Program-made: the position numbers and the translations under genes | Part shown: positions 9,638 to 18,489 of the stretch, in pieces | How the letters are laid out: each line of letters starts with the position of its first letter | Position numbering within the stretch: the first letter of the stretch is position 1 | IMG/VR virus record: IMGVR_UViG_3300000956_000006 | Location: 1-48,694 of that record | DNA from: a virus | Length of the DNA: 48,694 bases | Reading direction: 5' to 3' (one strand) | Notes under the pieces: generated by a model | Database searches by the model: none | What the model was told of the DNA's origin: nothing | The model's input: only the letters and a program-made list of their open reading frames with translations

Positions 9638-9934
9638 CTACGGCAAGAGAATTGCGCCGCCCTCTGTATAGAGTGGATTGCCTTCTTCATCAACCAGGGC
9701 TCCATACAGGAACCCCTCTTCGCTTCTCTCCAGCCTGCTATCCAGCGCCAGGCTCCCCCCGATCGGCTGCAGGCCCAAGGGGAAGATCCTCTCCGCCATG
9801 AATAGCGGATGAGCACTAGCGCCGCCTGGCTGGAGCTCCAGGCTAACTCTTCCGTCCAGCTCATTCTGCCGATTGGTCTTCCAATCAGCTAGGGAGGTAC
9901 GGAATGTAAGCCATTGCGTCGTCAGTGCCACCAT
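9638..9934 (-). CDS. Small virion/tail-module protein, unknown
   Basis: 98 residues, overlapping the end of the upstream tail adaptor gene by 50 bases. It begins MVALTTQW; either the ATG at 9934 or the next GTG could initiate, and the ribosome site is weak. It is short and mixed alpha/beta with DEEGNPLYTEGGAILLP at the end. No family recognised. Its tight place between adaptor and fibre suggests a small tail or connector component. Confidence 0.6.
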   Translation of the reverse strand: MVALTTQWLTFRTSLADWKTNRQNELDGRVSLELQPGGASAHPLFMAERIFPLGLQPIGGSLALDSRLERSEEGFLYGALVDEEGNPLYTEGGAILLP

Positions 9935-10511
9935 AGGCTAGCTCATCCTCTGATCGAGTGAGGGTGTTCAGCGCCTCGTCTCGTAGGATCTTGTAAGCCT
10001 CAAAGACTCTTCCATCACGCATATGAGCGGAGAGCATCATGAGCACTTGATACATCATGACATCTGACGCTGTCTGCAGCAAGGGATGAGTCTCGCTGAC
10101 TTCCGTCGGCCACTCGGTGTAGCAGTCGAAGAGGGCTTCGCCTACCAAGGGTTCCCCTGGGACGTTCTCCAGCACGATGGTGTGGTTCCCAGCTAGCCAG
10201 TAGCCTTGGCTCTCCCCCACCGTTACCGAGGTGAAGTCCCTCGGGGAGGCCCTCTTCAGATAGGTATACTCCCCAGTGGAGGAGATCATCCTCACGAAGG
10301 AGATCTTCTTCACCGCCTGATTGCTCTGCAGGGGGATCGTTCTGATCCCCTGCTCCACCTGGAGCACTCTAACCTGCTCCATATACTTGAAGGAATAGTT
10401 CCGCTCCATCCACTGGCAAGCCATCTTCGCCAGCCCAGGGATCACAGTGTCCAAGGTATCTCCACGCTTCACACTAAGGGAAACGATGGAGTGGAACTCT
10501 CCTAGCAGCAT
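9885..10511 (-). CDS. Head-tail adaptor / tail tubular protein
   Basis: 208 residues. I use the ATG at 10511 (MLLGEFHS), which has AAGGAA six bases upstream; the longer upstream extension reads through the end of the capsid gene in another frame. N-terminal helices are followed by a beta-rich centre (IRTIPLQSNQAVKKISFVRM, YWLAGNHTIVLENVPG) and a C-terminal helical bundle (ASDVMMYQVLMMLSAHMRD) with a final ELAYGG...YIPYLPS. This helix-beta-helix arrangement directly after the capsid gene is typical of podovirus adaptors (T7 gp11 / P22 gp4 role) that bridge portal and nozzle. The role is inferred from order and fold style. Its ribosome site lies in a hairpin (10514-10542). Confidence 0.7.
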   Translation of the reverse strand: MLLGEFHSIVSLSVKRGDTLDTVIPGLAKMACQWMERNYSFKYMEQVRVLQVEQGIRTIPLQSNQAVKKISFVRMISSTGEYTYLKRASPRDFTSVTVGESQGYWLAGNHTIVLENVPGEPLVGEALFDCYTEWPTEVSETHPLLQTASDVMMYQVLMMLSAHMRDGRVFEAYKILRDEALNTLTRSEDELAYGGTDDAMAYIPYLPS

Positions 10512-10513
10512 GT

Positions 10514-10542
10514 CCGGTTCCTTTGTTGGGCGAAAGGACCGG
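10514..10542 (-). promoter_or_regulatory. Hairpin sequestering the adaptor ribosome-binding site
   Basis: On the minus strand CCGGTCCTTT (10542-10533) can pair with AAAGGAACCGG (10524-10514): ten pairs with one bulged base and an eight-base loop. The right arm contains the AAGGAA ribosome site of the adaptor gene. There is no T-run after it, so it is more likely a translational brake or an mRNA end protector after the capsid gene than a terminator. Confidence 0.55.
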
Positions 10543-10575
10543 GTAGCCCCGATCCCTTCCCCTTCCCTAGCCGGC

Positions 10576-11826
10576 TTAGGAGTCGGTCGTGCCGCCCCTG
10601 ATCCCGGTGAAGATGGTGTGGGAGAGAGCGTGATGGACTTCGATCCCGCACTCACCCAAGTAGCCGGACTTCATTCCATCCAGCCCATTCGCCTGGAGGT
10701 CCTTCTCGTAGTGGAGGTCTGACTCCACCAGATACCGGTACTCCAGGTTCGCCATGTCCAGGATGTAGAGGTTGTTGGCGATGGAGGGGTAGAAGGTGCC
10801 CAAGCTGTGCACCCCGCCCTGCATCTGGTTGAAGAGGGGATGGACCTTCATCACCAGCTCCCCGAAAGGAGTGGTAATTCGAGTCACCGCCATCCCGTAC
10901 TCTTTCATCCCGTTCTGGATGTTCCAGGTGGAGTTCTTCCGGATCGCCTGCTGGAGCGCCAGGAGAGAGAAGTTGGAGCCAAAGGCTACCTTCTCGGAGC
11001 TTCCGAAGCGGAACGCCCGCTCCAGGTTGGCTTCCAGCCAATCCAGATTGATCAGCCCACCAGCAGGAGCAGCCAGTACATTCCCAGGCGCCCCTGCGAT
11101 GATCTGAGCCACCACGCCGTCGGTAGTTCTGATCGGCTTGCCGTTCAGCGTGGTTGCGTTCTTCTTGCCGAACCAGAAGGCCCGCTCCATGTCGATCCCG
11201 ATGTACTCCAGGCACTCCCGCTTCGCCTCCTTCACCGCTTCCACCGTACGCAGGCGGGTCTTGGCGGCAGTGCGGGAGATTTCCAGGGTGCTCCGGAAGA
11301 TCTGCGTGTAGTTGGACTTCTCGTTCGGATCGTAGTTCACGCCGGTCGGCGCAGCGGAGGCTTCTTCAAAGGCCGACCCGATGATGGTCAGGTAGGGGTT
11401 CGTACCATCCAGGGCGAAGTTGAACGCAGTCGCCACGGTGCCCGAGAAGCCTCGGGTGACAGTGATGAGGTTGTTCGCCGCTGGATCAGAGGCCACCCGC
11501 ACGATTTCTCCGGTCTGCTCCACCAGGAGAAGATCGCCAGCCTTCACGATAAAGGCTGTCTTGAAGGTAGCGTCCACGTCGATCGCGGTCTCGACGTTAT
11601 CCAAGTCCTCATTGATCCGTAGCCGGCGATCGTCGAGCGCCTTCTCCCACCAGTGGAAGACCGGGTCGTCCGTGCTCTTCTCCTTCATCATGGAGGTGAG
11701 CGCGATCAGCGGCGCCTTTGCCGCCTCGGCTGAGTTCGGGTACAGCATCAGGAGGCCTTGCCTCCAATTCTCCGGCCGCTCATTCGTGATGAAGTTCGCG
11801 GTCGTTCGCAGGCCCAGGATAGCCAT
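10576..11826 (-). CDS. Major capsid protein, SU10/HK97-fold type
   Basis: 416 residues from the ATG at 11826 (MAILGLRT), with AAGGGA six bases upstream; a longer in-frame start would overlap the scaffold gene and lacks a site. It contains an early helix (RPENWRQGLLMLYP), a beta-rich part about 75-140 (VKAGDLLLVEQTGEIVRV), and the long-helix region NYTQIFRSTLEISRTAAKTR ... ECLEYIGIDMERAFWFGKK (about 175-230) characteristic of the SU10/DUF5309 capsid family, followed by a beta-rich C-terminal half. Placed right after a scaffold-like gene, it is the shell subunit. No cleavage site can be read from sequence. Confidence 0.88.
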   Translation of the reverse strand: MAILGLRTTANFITNERPENWRQGLLMLYPNSAEAAKAPLIALTSMMKEKSTDDPVFHWWEKALDDRRLRINEDLDNVETAIDVDATFKTAFIVKAGDLLLVEQTGEIVRVASDPAANNLITVTRGFSGTVATAFNFALDGTNPYLTIIGSAFEEASAAPTGVNYDPNEKSNYTQIFRSTLEISRTAAKTRLRTVEAVKEAKRECLEYIGIDMERAFWFGKKNATTLNGKPIRTTDGVVAQIIAGAPGNVLAAPAGGLINLDWLEANLERAFRFGSSEKVAFGSNFSLLALQQAIRKNSTWNIQNGMKEYGMAVTRITTPFGELVMKVHPLFNQMQGGVHSLGTFYPSIANNLYILDMANLEYRYLVESDLHYEKDLQANGLDGMKSGYLGECGIEVHHALSHTIFTGIRGGTTDS

Positions 11827-11839
11827 CTTCTTTCCCTTT

Positions 11840-12841
11840 CTAGGCCCGGACAACTTCCATGATATCGTTCAGGAGAGCTGCCTCGGGAGTGACACCAGGG
11901 CGAACGCCCTGTGCGCCATTGAGTTTACCGGGTCTGACAGCAGGAGCAGCCGGAGCCGCTGGCGCTGCCGGTGGAGGTCCCCCAGCTGCAGGGATCGGGC
12001 CCAGCGCTGGGATAAGAGCATGAAGGCGGCGAGCAATCTCATCGCCTACGGCTGGAGTGTAGCGAGTTGGCAAGCCTGCCCGCTTCATCTCTTCGTAGAC
12101 ACTCAGCCCGATGTTCTGCACGATCGGCCGGAAGGCATCCTCGTTCAGATGCTTATACCTTCCGTAGAAGTCCTGCTGGATTTGATCCGCCTCCCTAGTC
12201 GCGGAGTGGTGCGACTGAACGATGGAGGGAATACTCGCCAGCACGTTCTCCTGGATATGCTTCTGCACAGCATCCCAGACCATATTGCTCACGCCATTCA
12301 CCATGGCATGGAGCCCTCGTGCGACTTCAGTCTCATCTTCAGACCGAAGCATTTGAACCAGCGCAGGCGGAACCCCCACGTTGAAGCGAGGAGGCGGCGG
12401 CTGCTCGGGCTGAGGAGCTTGCTGAGGAGGTTGAGCCCCTCGGTTCAGCGCCTCATTGATGGCACGCGTCTGATCAGCGATCAGCGTTGCCAGGTCCTGC
12501 TGCGGTGGCGTCGCCGGTGCGGTGGGCTGGCCTGGTCCCCCAGGCTGTCCGGGGTCCCCTGCAGGGGGCGTCGTGGGAGGCGTTGATGCTGCAGGTGGTT
12601 GCCCGGGAGCCTGGGGGGTAGGCTGCCCTGCCGGTGGAACTTCGGCGGGAGCAGGGGTGGGAGTAGTGGTAGGCTGATTGGTCTCCGAAGGACCAAACAT
12701 GTCGAACTTCAGAATATCGCTAACGCTGGGCTCGGGGCTCCCAGAAGGAGAAGCTTCGGGAGTTCCGCCAGCTGCGCCGCTGCCGCCTTCAGGGACTTGC
12801 CGTGCCCATGAAGCCAGCCGGATCAAGAACGAGTTCTTCAT
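11840..12841 (-). CDS. Capsid scaffolding protein (proline-rich)
   Basis: 333 residues; GGAG lies nine bases before the ATG. Residues 1-155 are extremely rich in proline, threonine, glutamine and alanine and look disordered; residues about 160-270 are helical and charged (LVQMLRSEDETEVARGL, VQKHIQENVLASI, EADQIQQDFYGRYKHLNED); another proline/alanine linker precedes a final short helix EAALLNDIMEVVRA. A disordered acidic/proline head, helical core and capsid-binding C-terminal helix, located directly before the major capsid gene, is the usual pattern of phage scaffolds. No protease motif is visible. Confidence 0.75.
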   Translation of the reverse strand: MKNSFLIRLASWARQVPEGGSGAAGGTPEASPSGSPEPSVSDILKFDMFGPSETNQPTTTPTPAPAEVPPAGQPTPQAPGQPPAASTPPTTPPAGDPGQPGGPGQPTAPATPPQQDLATLIADQTRAINEALNRGAQPPQQAPQPEQPPPPRFNVGVPPALVQMLRSEDETEVARGLHAMVNGVSNMVWDAVQKHIQENVLASIPSIVQSHHSATREADQIQQDFYGRYKHLNEDAFRPIVQNIGLSVYEEMKRAGLPTRYTPAVGDEIARRLHALIPALGPIPAAGGPPPAAPAAPAAPAVRPGKLNGAQGVRPGVTPEAALLNDIMEVVRA

Positions 12842-13133
12842 CTTTCACATCTCCGTTGCCGATTTCAACCATGAGATCTTGGGCTCTCATCAGCCCTTGT
12901 ACTTTACCCTGTATCTTAAGAGCTTCCGCTCTTCCTTCTTCTGTGCCGAGGTTGGCAGTGGTAAGCGCCCGCTGCAAGCCCCTGATTTCTACCTCAAGCG
13001 AGGCTAAAAGGACCAATCCCACTCCCCCCGTTGAGAGGATTGCCCGCACGTCCGCTGCGGCTTCCGGGGAGGGCTCCACCCCCAGGGAGGCTTGCAGCAG
13101 GGCCTCCAGCTCCAGTCGGCGCGAGGTTGCCAC
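12789..13133 (-). CDS. Small helical protein between portal and scaffold
   Basis: 114 residues, GTG start at 13133 with an AGGGA-like site. It overlaps the portal gene by 140 bases and the scaffold gene by 53 bases, both in other frames. Leucine/alanine-rich helices (residues 1-60, LEVEIRGLQRAL) and an acidic end (GNGDVKDEELVLD). Unknown family; a portal- or scaffold-associated accessory is a fair guess from place only. Despite the heavy overlap it looks genuine, because it keeps the operon spacing and has normal amino-acid composition. Confidence 0.55.
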   Translation of the reverse strand: MATSRRLELEALLQASLGVEPSPEAAADVRAILSTGGVGLVLLASLEVEIRGLQRALTTANLGTEEGRAEALKIQGKVQGLMRAQDLMVEIGNGDVKDEELVLDPAGFMGTASP

Positions 13134-15030
13134 TTTGAATTCCCTGATCTATCGCTGCATCTGGCTGGGCTTGCAGCTTGAATTGCGAGAGGTTCTTGGC
13201 GCCTGCCAGTTGAGCCAAGTATTCGAAAATCCCCATTGCGTCATACTGCTGGGCCAGCATCTGGTTCGATGCGACGGCCATCCATATCTCCTTCCATACA
13301 CCAACAAGGGCCATCTTGTCAATGGGTAGGGTGCCATCAGACACCGGGTAGTAGAAGTCTCCTGTGATCATTTCGGGGGAGATCTGGACAGGGTCCAACG
13401 CGCCTTCAGCCCCCACCAGGCGGAGGTAGAATTCCATGGTCATGAACTGTTGGCAGTTCAGGCTCATCTGGCTGGTGAGGCTGGTGATGCCTTGGGCGGA
13501 GATATAGCGGGCTCGAGCAGCCAATCTGGAGGCTCCTGCCTCTCCGCTGGTTCTAACCTCGGTGGCAGTCTTACGTCCACCACTTTCCTGGATGCCTCGA
13601 AGATTATCATTGACGGCAGAAAGAGCATCGCCAATCCTCATAAACGCCTGCATGGACTCCATATGCCCCTTAGTCACATCTTGGACTTGGAGCTGCTGAA
13701 GCGCCATCTTCACATCCTGGCCGTAGGCCGATCGCTTCAGGCGGATGGTCTTGCCAGGGGCTGGGTTCTTCAGGTCCTGCATCTCGATCATGGAGGGGTC
13801 CACGACCCACATATTATTCAGGGCGGTTCTCACATTGTAGATGTGAGAGTTCATGAACCAGCTGAGCGAGTCCTGGATCGGGCCCAGGAAGTCCAAGGTT
13901 CCCGGCTGGCCGAAACCATAGCCGAAAGTCCCCGGCTCAATAACCACGCAGGGGTGCTCCCCGTGGTCGTAGTCGAGCGACTCACACTGGACGATCTGCT
14001 TCTTATTTATGATGGTGAAGAGCCACTTCTCCGGCTCCAACCCTTCACCCAGCCCCCAATCCGCAGGGATAATCTCGATCGTACCTTGGTCAATTTGGTG
14101 GAAAGGCTCCGCGCGATGATCACGAGAACGGGGATCGCCAGGAGAAGCGTCACCGCTAGCGATAAGAGACCTTGCGCTAGAACCGTCCCCATAGTTCTGA
14201 CCAGTCGGGAGGGAGCCAACCGCCTCAGTCCAGAAGTAAAGCCCATCAGCTTTCTTCTTGTCGATGAAGTGCTTCCCTTCGAAGGAGCGCCAGAAGACGA
14301 ACTCCCCCCTCTTCGCCACCTGCGCCATCGGGACACGAGGATCGGGGAAGAATTGGAAGGGGTCGACATTTACCACCTCATTATATTCCGAGACTTTCTT
14401 CTTCTCCCTCTTCCTCACCTTCTGCCGAGCAGTGCCAGGCATCAGAAGCCCGGTGAGGGACTCCTCGGACCAGGTGGTCCGCATTCCGTACTCTTCCATC
14501 CAGAGAGGTCGAAGCACTCCCACGCCATATTGCTCGGCATCCATGAAGAACTGGAAGAGGGCCGAGATCATCCGGGTGTGGTCAGCGTTATACTGTAGCA
14601 CCGTCTCCATATAGCCGGCGGCTTTGGCCGACTCCCCCCGGTAGGTAGAGACCGGGAAGATGGGCTTATTCCCGCAGAAGGTATGGACCATGTAGGTGAC
14701 GATGGTCCAGATGGTGGCGTAGGAGTAGGGGATCACTACCGAGACGATCTGCGGGGGCTCTCCCTTTCGGCTCATCTCCTTCAGCTGCTGCTCATACTTC
14801 GGAAGATCTATATAAGCCTGGAGCTTCTTCTCATTCGCCGCCCAGCGAGAGTAAAACTGAGCCATCTTCCTTTCCGACATCTGAAGCCGATCCAGGACCC
14901 GCTTCTTGATCTCATCATGGAAGGCGCTCTCCGGAACCAGCTTATCAATCGCCCGCTCAGGAAGTTGCGCTTCTCCGCCGAGAGGAAGCTCAGCCTGGAT
15001 AGCTTCCGAGCTATAGTCACCTTCAGCCAT
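12994..15030 (-). CDS. Portal protein
   Basis: 678 residues; the ATG overlaps the stop of the terminase gene (TGATG). Helical N-terminus with MSERKMAQFYSRWAANEKKLQ (about 45-70), a portal-like beta/alpha body including YGVGVLRPLWMEEYG, KVSEYNEVVNVDPFQFFPDPR and FIDKKK, then VRTALNNMWVVDPS and a long C-terminal helical stem/barrel (LARARYISAQGITSLTSQMSLNCQQF). This is the layout of the large podovirus-type portals that form the dodecameric DNA gate. Size, position after TerL and before scaffold and capsid, and the helical C-terminal region all agree. Confidence 0.87.
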   Translation of the reverse strand: MAEGDYSSEAIQAELPLGGEAQLPERAIDKLVPESAFHDEIKKRVLDRLQMSERKMAQFYSRWAANEKKLQAYIDLPKYEQQLKEMSRKGEPPQIVSVVIPYSYATIWTIVTYMVHTFCGNKPIFPVSTYRGESAKAAGYMETVLQYNADHTRMISALFQFFMDAEQYGVGVLRPLWMEEYGMRTTWSEESLTGLLMPGTARQKVRKREKKKVSEYNEVVNVDPFQFFPDPRVPMAQVAKRGEFVFWRSFEGKHFIDKKKADGLYFWTEAVGSLPTGQNYGDGSSARSLIASGDASPGDPRSRDHRAEPFHQIDQGTIEIIPADWGLGEGLEPEKWLFTIINKKQIVQCESLDYDHGEHPCVVIEPGTFGYGFGQPGTLDFLGPIQDSLSWFMNSHIYNVRTALNNMWVVDPSMIEMQDLKNPAPGKTIRLKRSAYGQDVKMALQQLQVQDVTKGHMESMQAFMRIGDALSAVNDNLRGIQESGGRKTATEVRTSGEAGASRLAARARYISAQGITSLTSQMSLNCQQFMTMEFYLRLVGAEGALDPVQISPEMITGDFYYPVSDGTLPIDKMALVGVWKEIWMAVASNQMLAQQYDAMGIFEYLAQLAGAKNLSQFKLQAQPDAAIDQGIQSGNLAPTGAGGPAASLPGGGALPGSRSGRAGNPLNGGSGIGPFSLA

Positions 15031-16721
15031 CAGGGTGCTCCATAGTGATAAGAGTCGCCGAAGATTTCCTCCAGCGGCGGGTATTGGTCTTTACCCAGGG
15101 GATCGTCCCCTGCTTCATCTGCTCCAGCCCAAGCGGCGAATGGATCGAGCAGCATAACCGCCATGGCCAGGGCATCTGGGATGTCTTTCTTCCCGATCGG
15201 CCAGTCTAGCAGCTGCTCTTCGAGAAGAGGAAAATGCCGCTGGTGAGTAATATACCCAGCAGCGTACCGAGGAGAAAGAACGCCTTCGACTCGAGTGAGC
15301 TTGTTGAGATGCCCATGGGTGATTTCCTCAATCTCGAAGTAGGCCCTCGGCCCGAACTCCCTCCCCTTACGAAACATCTCTTCCCGCATCAGGTGGACCA
15401 GCGCCTTCTGGAAGCCTACAGTCTCAATGCCATTCTTATTCGTGTCGAAGAGGAACTTCAAGCGGAAGTACTCATCAATCATCTGCCTGGGCGTCATGCC
15501 CCGCTTCCCATCCGCGTGCAGGACATGAATTCTTCCCTTCTCCGTCATGCCGACGACAGCGAAGGCGCAGAAGTCTGACTTCTTCTTCTCACTGATCGCA
15601 GGGTCCATAGCCAAGGCCCTGGCCGGGAAGTCCGAATGGGAAAGGGTCTCGTAGCGGAAATACTCCAGCTTGAACTTCGCCCCGTCGTCCTCCGAGCGAA
15701 TGGTGGACATATACTCCATGTTGAAGATGTGGAGCTGGCCGGTCCGCATGAAGCTACGCTTCCGACGCTGGATTTGATCCAAGGACATGTAGTGGTCCCA
15801 GATCGCCTCCCCGTCAGGGTCAATCGCGCCGAACTTGATCGTCAGCCACTCGGGGTCTTTCGTGAGGGTCATGAGGAGAGCTTCAGCATGGATGATAGTC
15901 CCCAGGCCGATAATTCTCCCGCCTCCCTTGATCTGCGGCAGGGCCGGAACCACATCTCCCATCATCCAGTCCAGGACCTTATTCCTCTGCTCTATCGTCT
16001 GAACGCTCTCCTTATCCTCCACATCGTCGAAGACGATCTTATTCGGCCGCTCGCCTCGGTAGTTCATGCCACGAATTTGGCCTCCCCGGCCTCGAGCCGA
16101 GATGGCAATCCCGTCTACAGTTTCCGCCTGGGAGGCATTCCAATGCTCTGAGTCACTTCTCTCCGGCTTCTTCTTGCCGAAGAGGGTCAAGAGCATTGAG
16201 TTACCTTCCATCTCCCTCTTGATGTTGTCTAGTTGCTGATCCGCGTGAGTCGCGGCCTCGGAGATATAGACCAGGAACTTAGTATCGTGGTAGCAGATGT
16301 CGAAGAGGTTAGCTGCGTTCACGATGGTAGTCTTGCTCAGCCCCCGAGGCATGATGATCAAGACCTTATCACTAATATGAAGGTCAATCCGCTCGATGCT
16401 TCCATCCTCCCTCCGCACTGGAATAAACACAGGAGTAGGCTCACAGCTAGGATCGTCAGGATCAGCCCGCCAGACAAAGTGCCGCAGGATTTTATCCAGC
16501 TGCTTCTCATCCCACTGCCCTTTCGCCTGCGGCCAGGCCTCCTCCCCGAAGCGCAGCAGCCAATCGGTCTTTCCCAGCAAGATGGAGAGTGCTCCCCTAT
16601 GCACCCAGGGCATGGGCAGGCCGAACCACTGTGGCAAGATCACCCGGCAGAAGAGGCCTGGATCATCATACATCTCCCCGACCAGGCTCAGGATATCTTC
16701 ATTGGAGAGGTTATTTTTCAC
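15030..16721 (-). CDS. terL: Terminase large subunit
   Basis: 563 residues, GTG start with GGGAGG five bases upstream; the first 11 bases overlap the preceding gene. ATPase half: Walker A-like MPRGLSKTT at 124-132 (a deviant P-loop, as in many terminases), Walker B IVFDDVED at 229-236, and a coupling motif around GLGTII. Nuclease half (RNase H-like): AMDPAISEKKKSDFCAF (about 370) gives the first Asp and KKDIPDALAMA (about 520) the last acidic residues. It packages DNA into the prohead through the portal encoded immediately downstream. Confidence 0.95.
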   Translation of the reverse strand: MKNNLSNEDILSLVGEMYDDPGLFCRVILPQWFGLPMPWVHRGALSILLGKTDWLLRFGEEAWPQAKGQWDEKQLDKILRHFVWRADPDDPSCEPTPVFIPVRREDGSIERIDLHISDKVLIIMPRGLSKTTIVNAANLFDICYHDTKFLVYISEAATHADQQLDNIKREMEGNSMLLTLFGKKKPERSDSEHWNASQAETVDGIAISARGRGGQIRGMNYRGERPNKIVFDDVEDKESVQTIEQRNKVLDWMMGDVVPALPQIKGGGRIIGLGTIIHAEALLMTLTKDPEWLTIKFGAIDPDGEAIWDHYMSLDQIQRRKRSFMRTGQLHIFNMEYMSTIRSEDDGAKFKLEYFRYETLSHSDFPARALAMDPAISEKKKSDFCAFAVVGMTEKGRIHVLHADGKRGMTPRQMIDEYFRLKFLFDTNKNGIETVGFQKALVHLMREEMFRKGREFGPRAYFEIEEITHGHLNKLTRVEGVLSPRYAAGYITHQRHFPLLEEQLLDWPIGKKDIPDALAMAVMLLDPFAAWAGADEAGDDPLGKDQYPPLEEIFGDSYHYGAP

Positions 16722-18150
16722 TGAGCCCTCCCTGAGCCATCCAGGGCAGGATCAGTCCACCCCCGGCCAAACCGGCCAGGAGATTATTCATATCCTTCTT
16801 CGCCGGGTCGAACTTGGCAAAGGGGCTCCGAGCGGTGGAGGGGTTGAAGGTGATGTAGACATCATTGGGGGACTCCAGAACCTTGGAACCTTGCGGTTCG
16901 TCCCAGACGTTCTTAATGATGACTCCATCCTTGCCAAGAGCCTTGGCTTCAGCTATCGCTATATGATTGGCCGCAGTCCAACTTTGGCCAGCAGCATCGA
17001 AGCTGTGGTAGTTATCGGTCTTGAGCTTCAGCGGAATGTGACGAGAATTATCTACATGAACACCTGCAAGTGTTTGTGCAGGGTTAGGATTTCCATAGCC
17101 CTTAGCTTGAAACTGATCTGGATGTCTCCAAGCACTCCAAGCATACATATCCGCCAGCTTTGGGCTATTGCTGGAGTAGAAATTACTGGTAGCATGGGTC
17201 GGCCAAGGGCTGGAGTCAGGATGGCCTGTGGAAGTGTATAGGTAAGGCTCATCTAGTGATCTGGTACCATGGACAGTATCAGTCGTGTAGCCCAAGTCTT
17301 TCGCCCGCTGCTGTCGAGCAGCTTCATTCATGGAAAGGTTAGGCGTCTCCACATTCTTCCACTTGGAAATGTAGCTGGAAGCGATCTTGTCTATATTATG
17401 CAGCGGAGCCAGGTCTTCTGGCTTCAGCTTCGCTGCCAAGGCCGCCTCATGCGCTGCGACTGGGTCTTGCTTCAGCACATCGGAGTAGAGAGTCTTCCAA
17501 GCTGGGGAGCCTGGGGTGTAGTTCCGCATGGCAAGGAGGGTATCTTCGACTGGTTCTCCAGTTACGAAGGGAACCTGGGGAAAGGGAGTGTCGTCGATTT
17601 TGGTAGCTGGGCCCCATGGCTTTGGAGCATTCTTATTGAAGCCAGCCGGAGCAGGGCCAAGAATTTCCAAGAGCTCCTTCTCCAGATCATCCAACACGCC
17701 AAGCTTCTTATCCATGATAGGGGTGGGAGAAGGATAAGTAAATTCATTCTTCCAGCCTAGTTCTTCATTGGTCGGCAGCTTAGCTGGCGGTGGAAGAATC
17801 TCCCCATGCAGCACCGGTAGCTCAGCTCTCCCAGCCCGGCTGGCCAGCTTCCCTGCTCCCACTGCAGCCGCAGCCAGCGGGGTGAATGGGTCGCCTGGAA
17901 TACTCCCCAGCCCAGCTAGGAGAGCCTCCCCATAGTGACCCTGCCGCACCGCCCCTGGGAACTCTGCCAGGGAGGTCGCCGGGCTGAGCATCTGCCCAAC
18001 CTGCCCCACTCCCTTAACCTTCCCCCTTAGCTCCGGCGGAACGAACGGAGTCACGGCGTCTAGTCCTGCCTGCACCTTCGGTGCCACAGCATTATAGACC
18101 CCGCCTCCAGGTCCCATCCTCATGAGCCAATCGAGGAAGCTCTCAGCCAT
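16711..18150 (-). CDS. ADP-ribosyltransferase-like virion protein (polyvalent-protein ART type)
   Basis: 479 residues; start one base after the preceding stop. Residues 1-130 are hydrophobic, glycine/alanine/proline-rich. The C-terminal part looks like the ART fold seen in phage polyvalent and virion proteins: DTVHGTRS (His294, NAD-binding motif 1), SNFYSSNSPKLADMYAWS (323-339, the aromatic-Ser-Ser-x-x-P-x-x-A-x-x-Y motif 2), then DGVIIKN (408-414) and VYITFNPSTARSPFAKFDP (431-449), the usual C-terminal end. The position that is normally Glu/Gln in motif 3 appears to be Ser-Thr here, so activity is uncertain. Placed directly before TerL in the virion operon, it could be packaged and injected, as T4 Alt is. 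Confidence 0.65.
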   Translation of the reverse strand: MAESFLDWLMRMGPGGGVYNAVAPKVQAGLDAVTPFVPPELRGKVKGVGQVGQMLSPATSLAEFPGAVRQGHYGEALLAGLGSIPGDPFTPLAAAAVGAGKLASRAGRAELPVLHGEILPPPAKLPTNEELGWKNEFTYPSPTPIMDKKLGVLDDLEKELLEILGPAPAGFNKNAPKPWGPATKIDDTPFPQVPFVTGEPVEDTLLAMRNYTPGSPAWKTLYSDVLKQDPVAAHEAALAAKLKPEDLAPLHNIDKIASSYISKWKNVETPNLSMNEAARQQRAKDLGYTTDTVHGTRSLDEPYLYTSTGHPDSSPWPTHATSNFYSSNSPKLADMYAWSAWRHPDQFQAKGYGNPNPAQTLAGVHVDNSRHIPLKLKTDNYHSFDAAGQSWTAANHIAIAEAKALGKDGVIIKNVWDEPQGSKVLESPNDVYITFNPSTARSPFAKFDPAKKDMNNLLAGLAGGGLILPWMAQGGLSEK

Positions 18151-18480
18151 CTAGCGCCCCATCACCAGTTGCTTAATCGCCAGCATGAGTGGGTCCTCCA
18201 CCTGCGGCTTCGGGGTAGGAACTGTCACCGTGGGCCCTGCTCCCACCATCGGCGCTTGGCCTGGGAGGTTCCCGGTAATTGGAGCCATTGGCACCTGCCC
18301 CGGCTGGCCCATAGCTTGCGGCATGAAAGGCTGCTGCATGCCCATCGGCTGGCCCAGAGCCTGAGGCCATCCTTGCTCCGCTCCGATCCCGCCCAGCAGG
18401 TCCGGTGAGCCAATCTGGGCTGGCTGCGGACCAGCCTGGGGCATCAAGGCCCTCATTAAACTCAGCTGGTCCGCAATCAT
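18151..18480 (-). CDS. Small methionine/proline/glutamine-rich protein, unknown
   Basis: 109 residues, AGGAG six bases before the ATG. After a short helix (MIADQLSLMRALMPQ) the sequence is low-complexity, full of Met-Gly-Gln-Pro runs, and ends with a helix (DPLMLAIKQLVMGR). Probably disordered, perhaps a virion or assembly factor. No family recognised. Confidence 0.6.
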   Translation of the reverse strand: MIADQLSLMRALMPQAGPQPAQIGSPDLLGGIGAEQGWPQALGQPMGMQQPFMPQAMGQPGQVPMAPITGNLPGQAPMVGAGPTVTVPTPKPQVEDPLMLAIKQLVMGR

Positions 18481-18489
18481 CTCGAGCTC

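Noticed and set aside
11420-12586. 388-residue plus-strand open frame across capsid and scaffold genes
   Set aside because: Antisense to two well-supported structural genes; arginine/serine-rich shadow composition.
13450-14598. 382-residue open frame on the plus strand
   Set aside because: Lies wholly antisense to the portal gene, has no ribosome site in an operon context, and its composition is that of a shadow frame.
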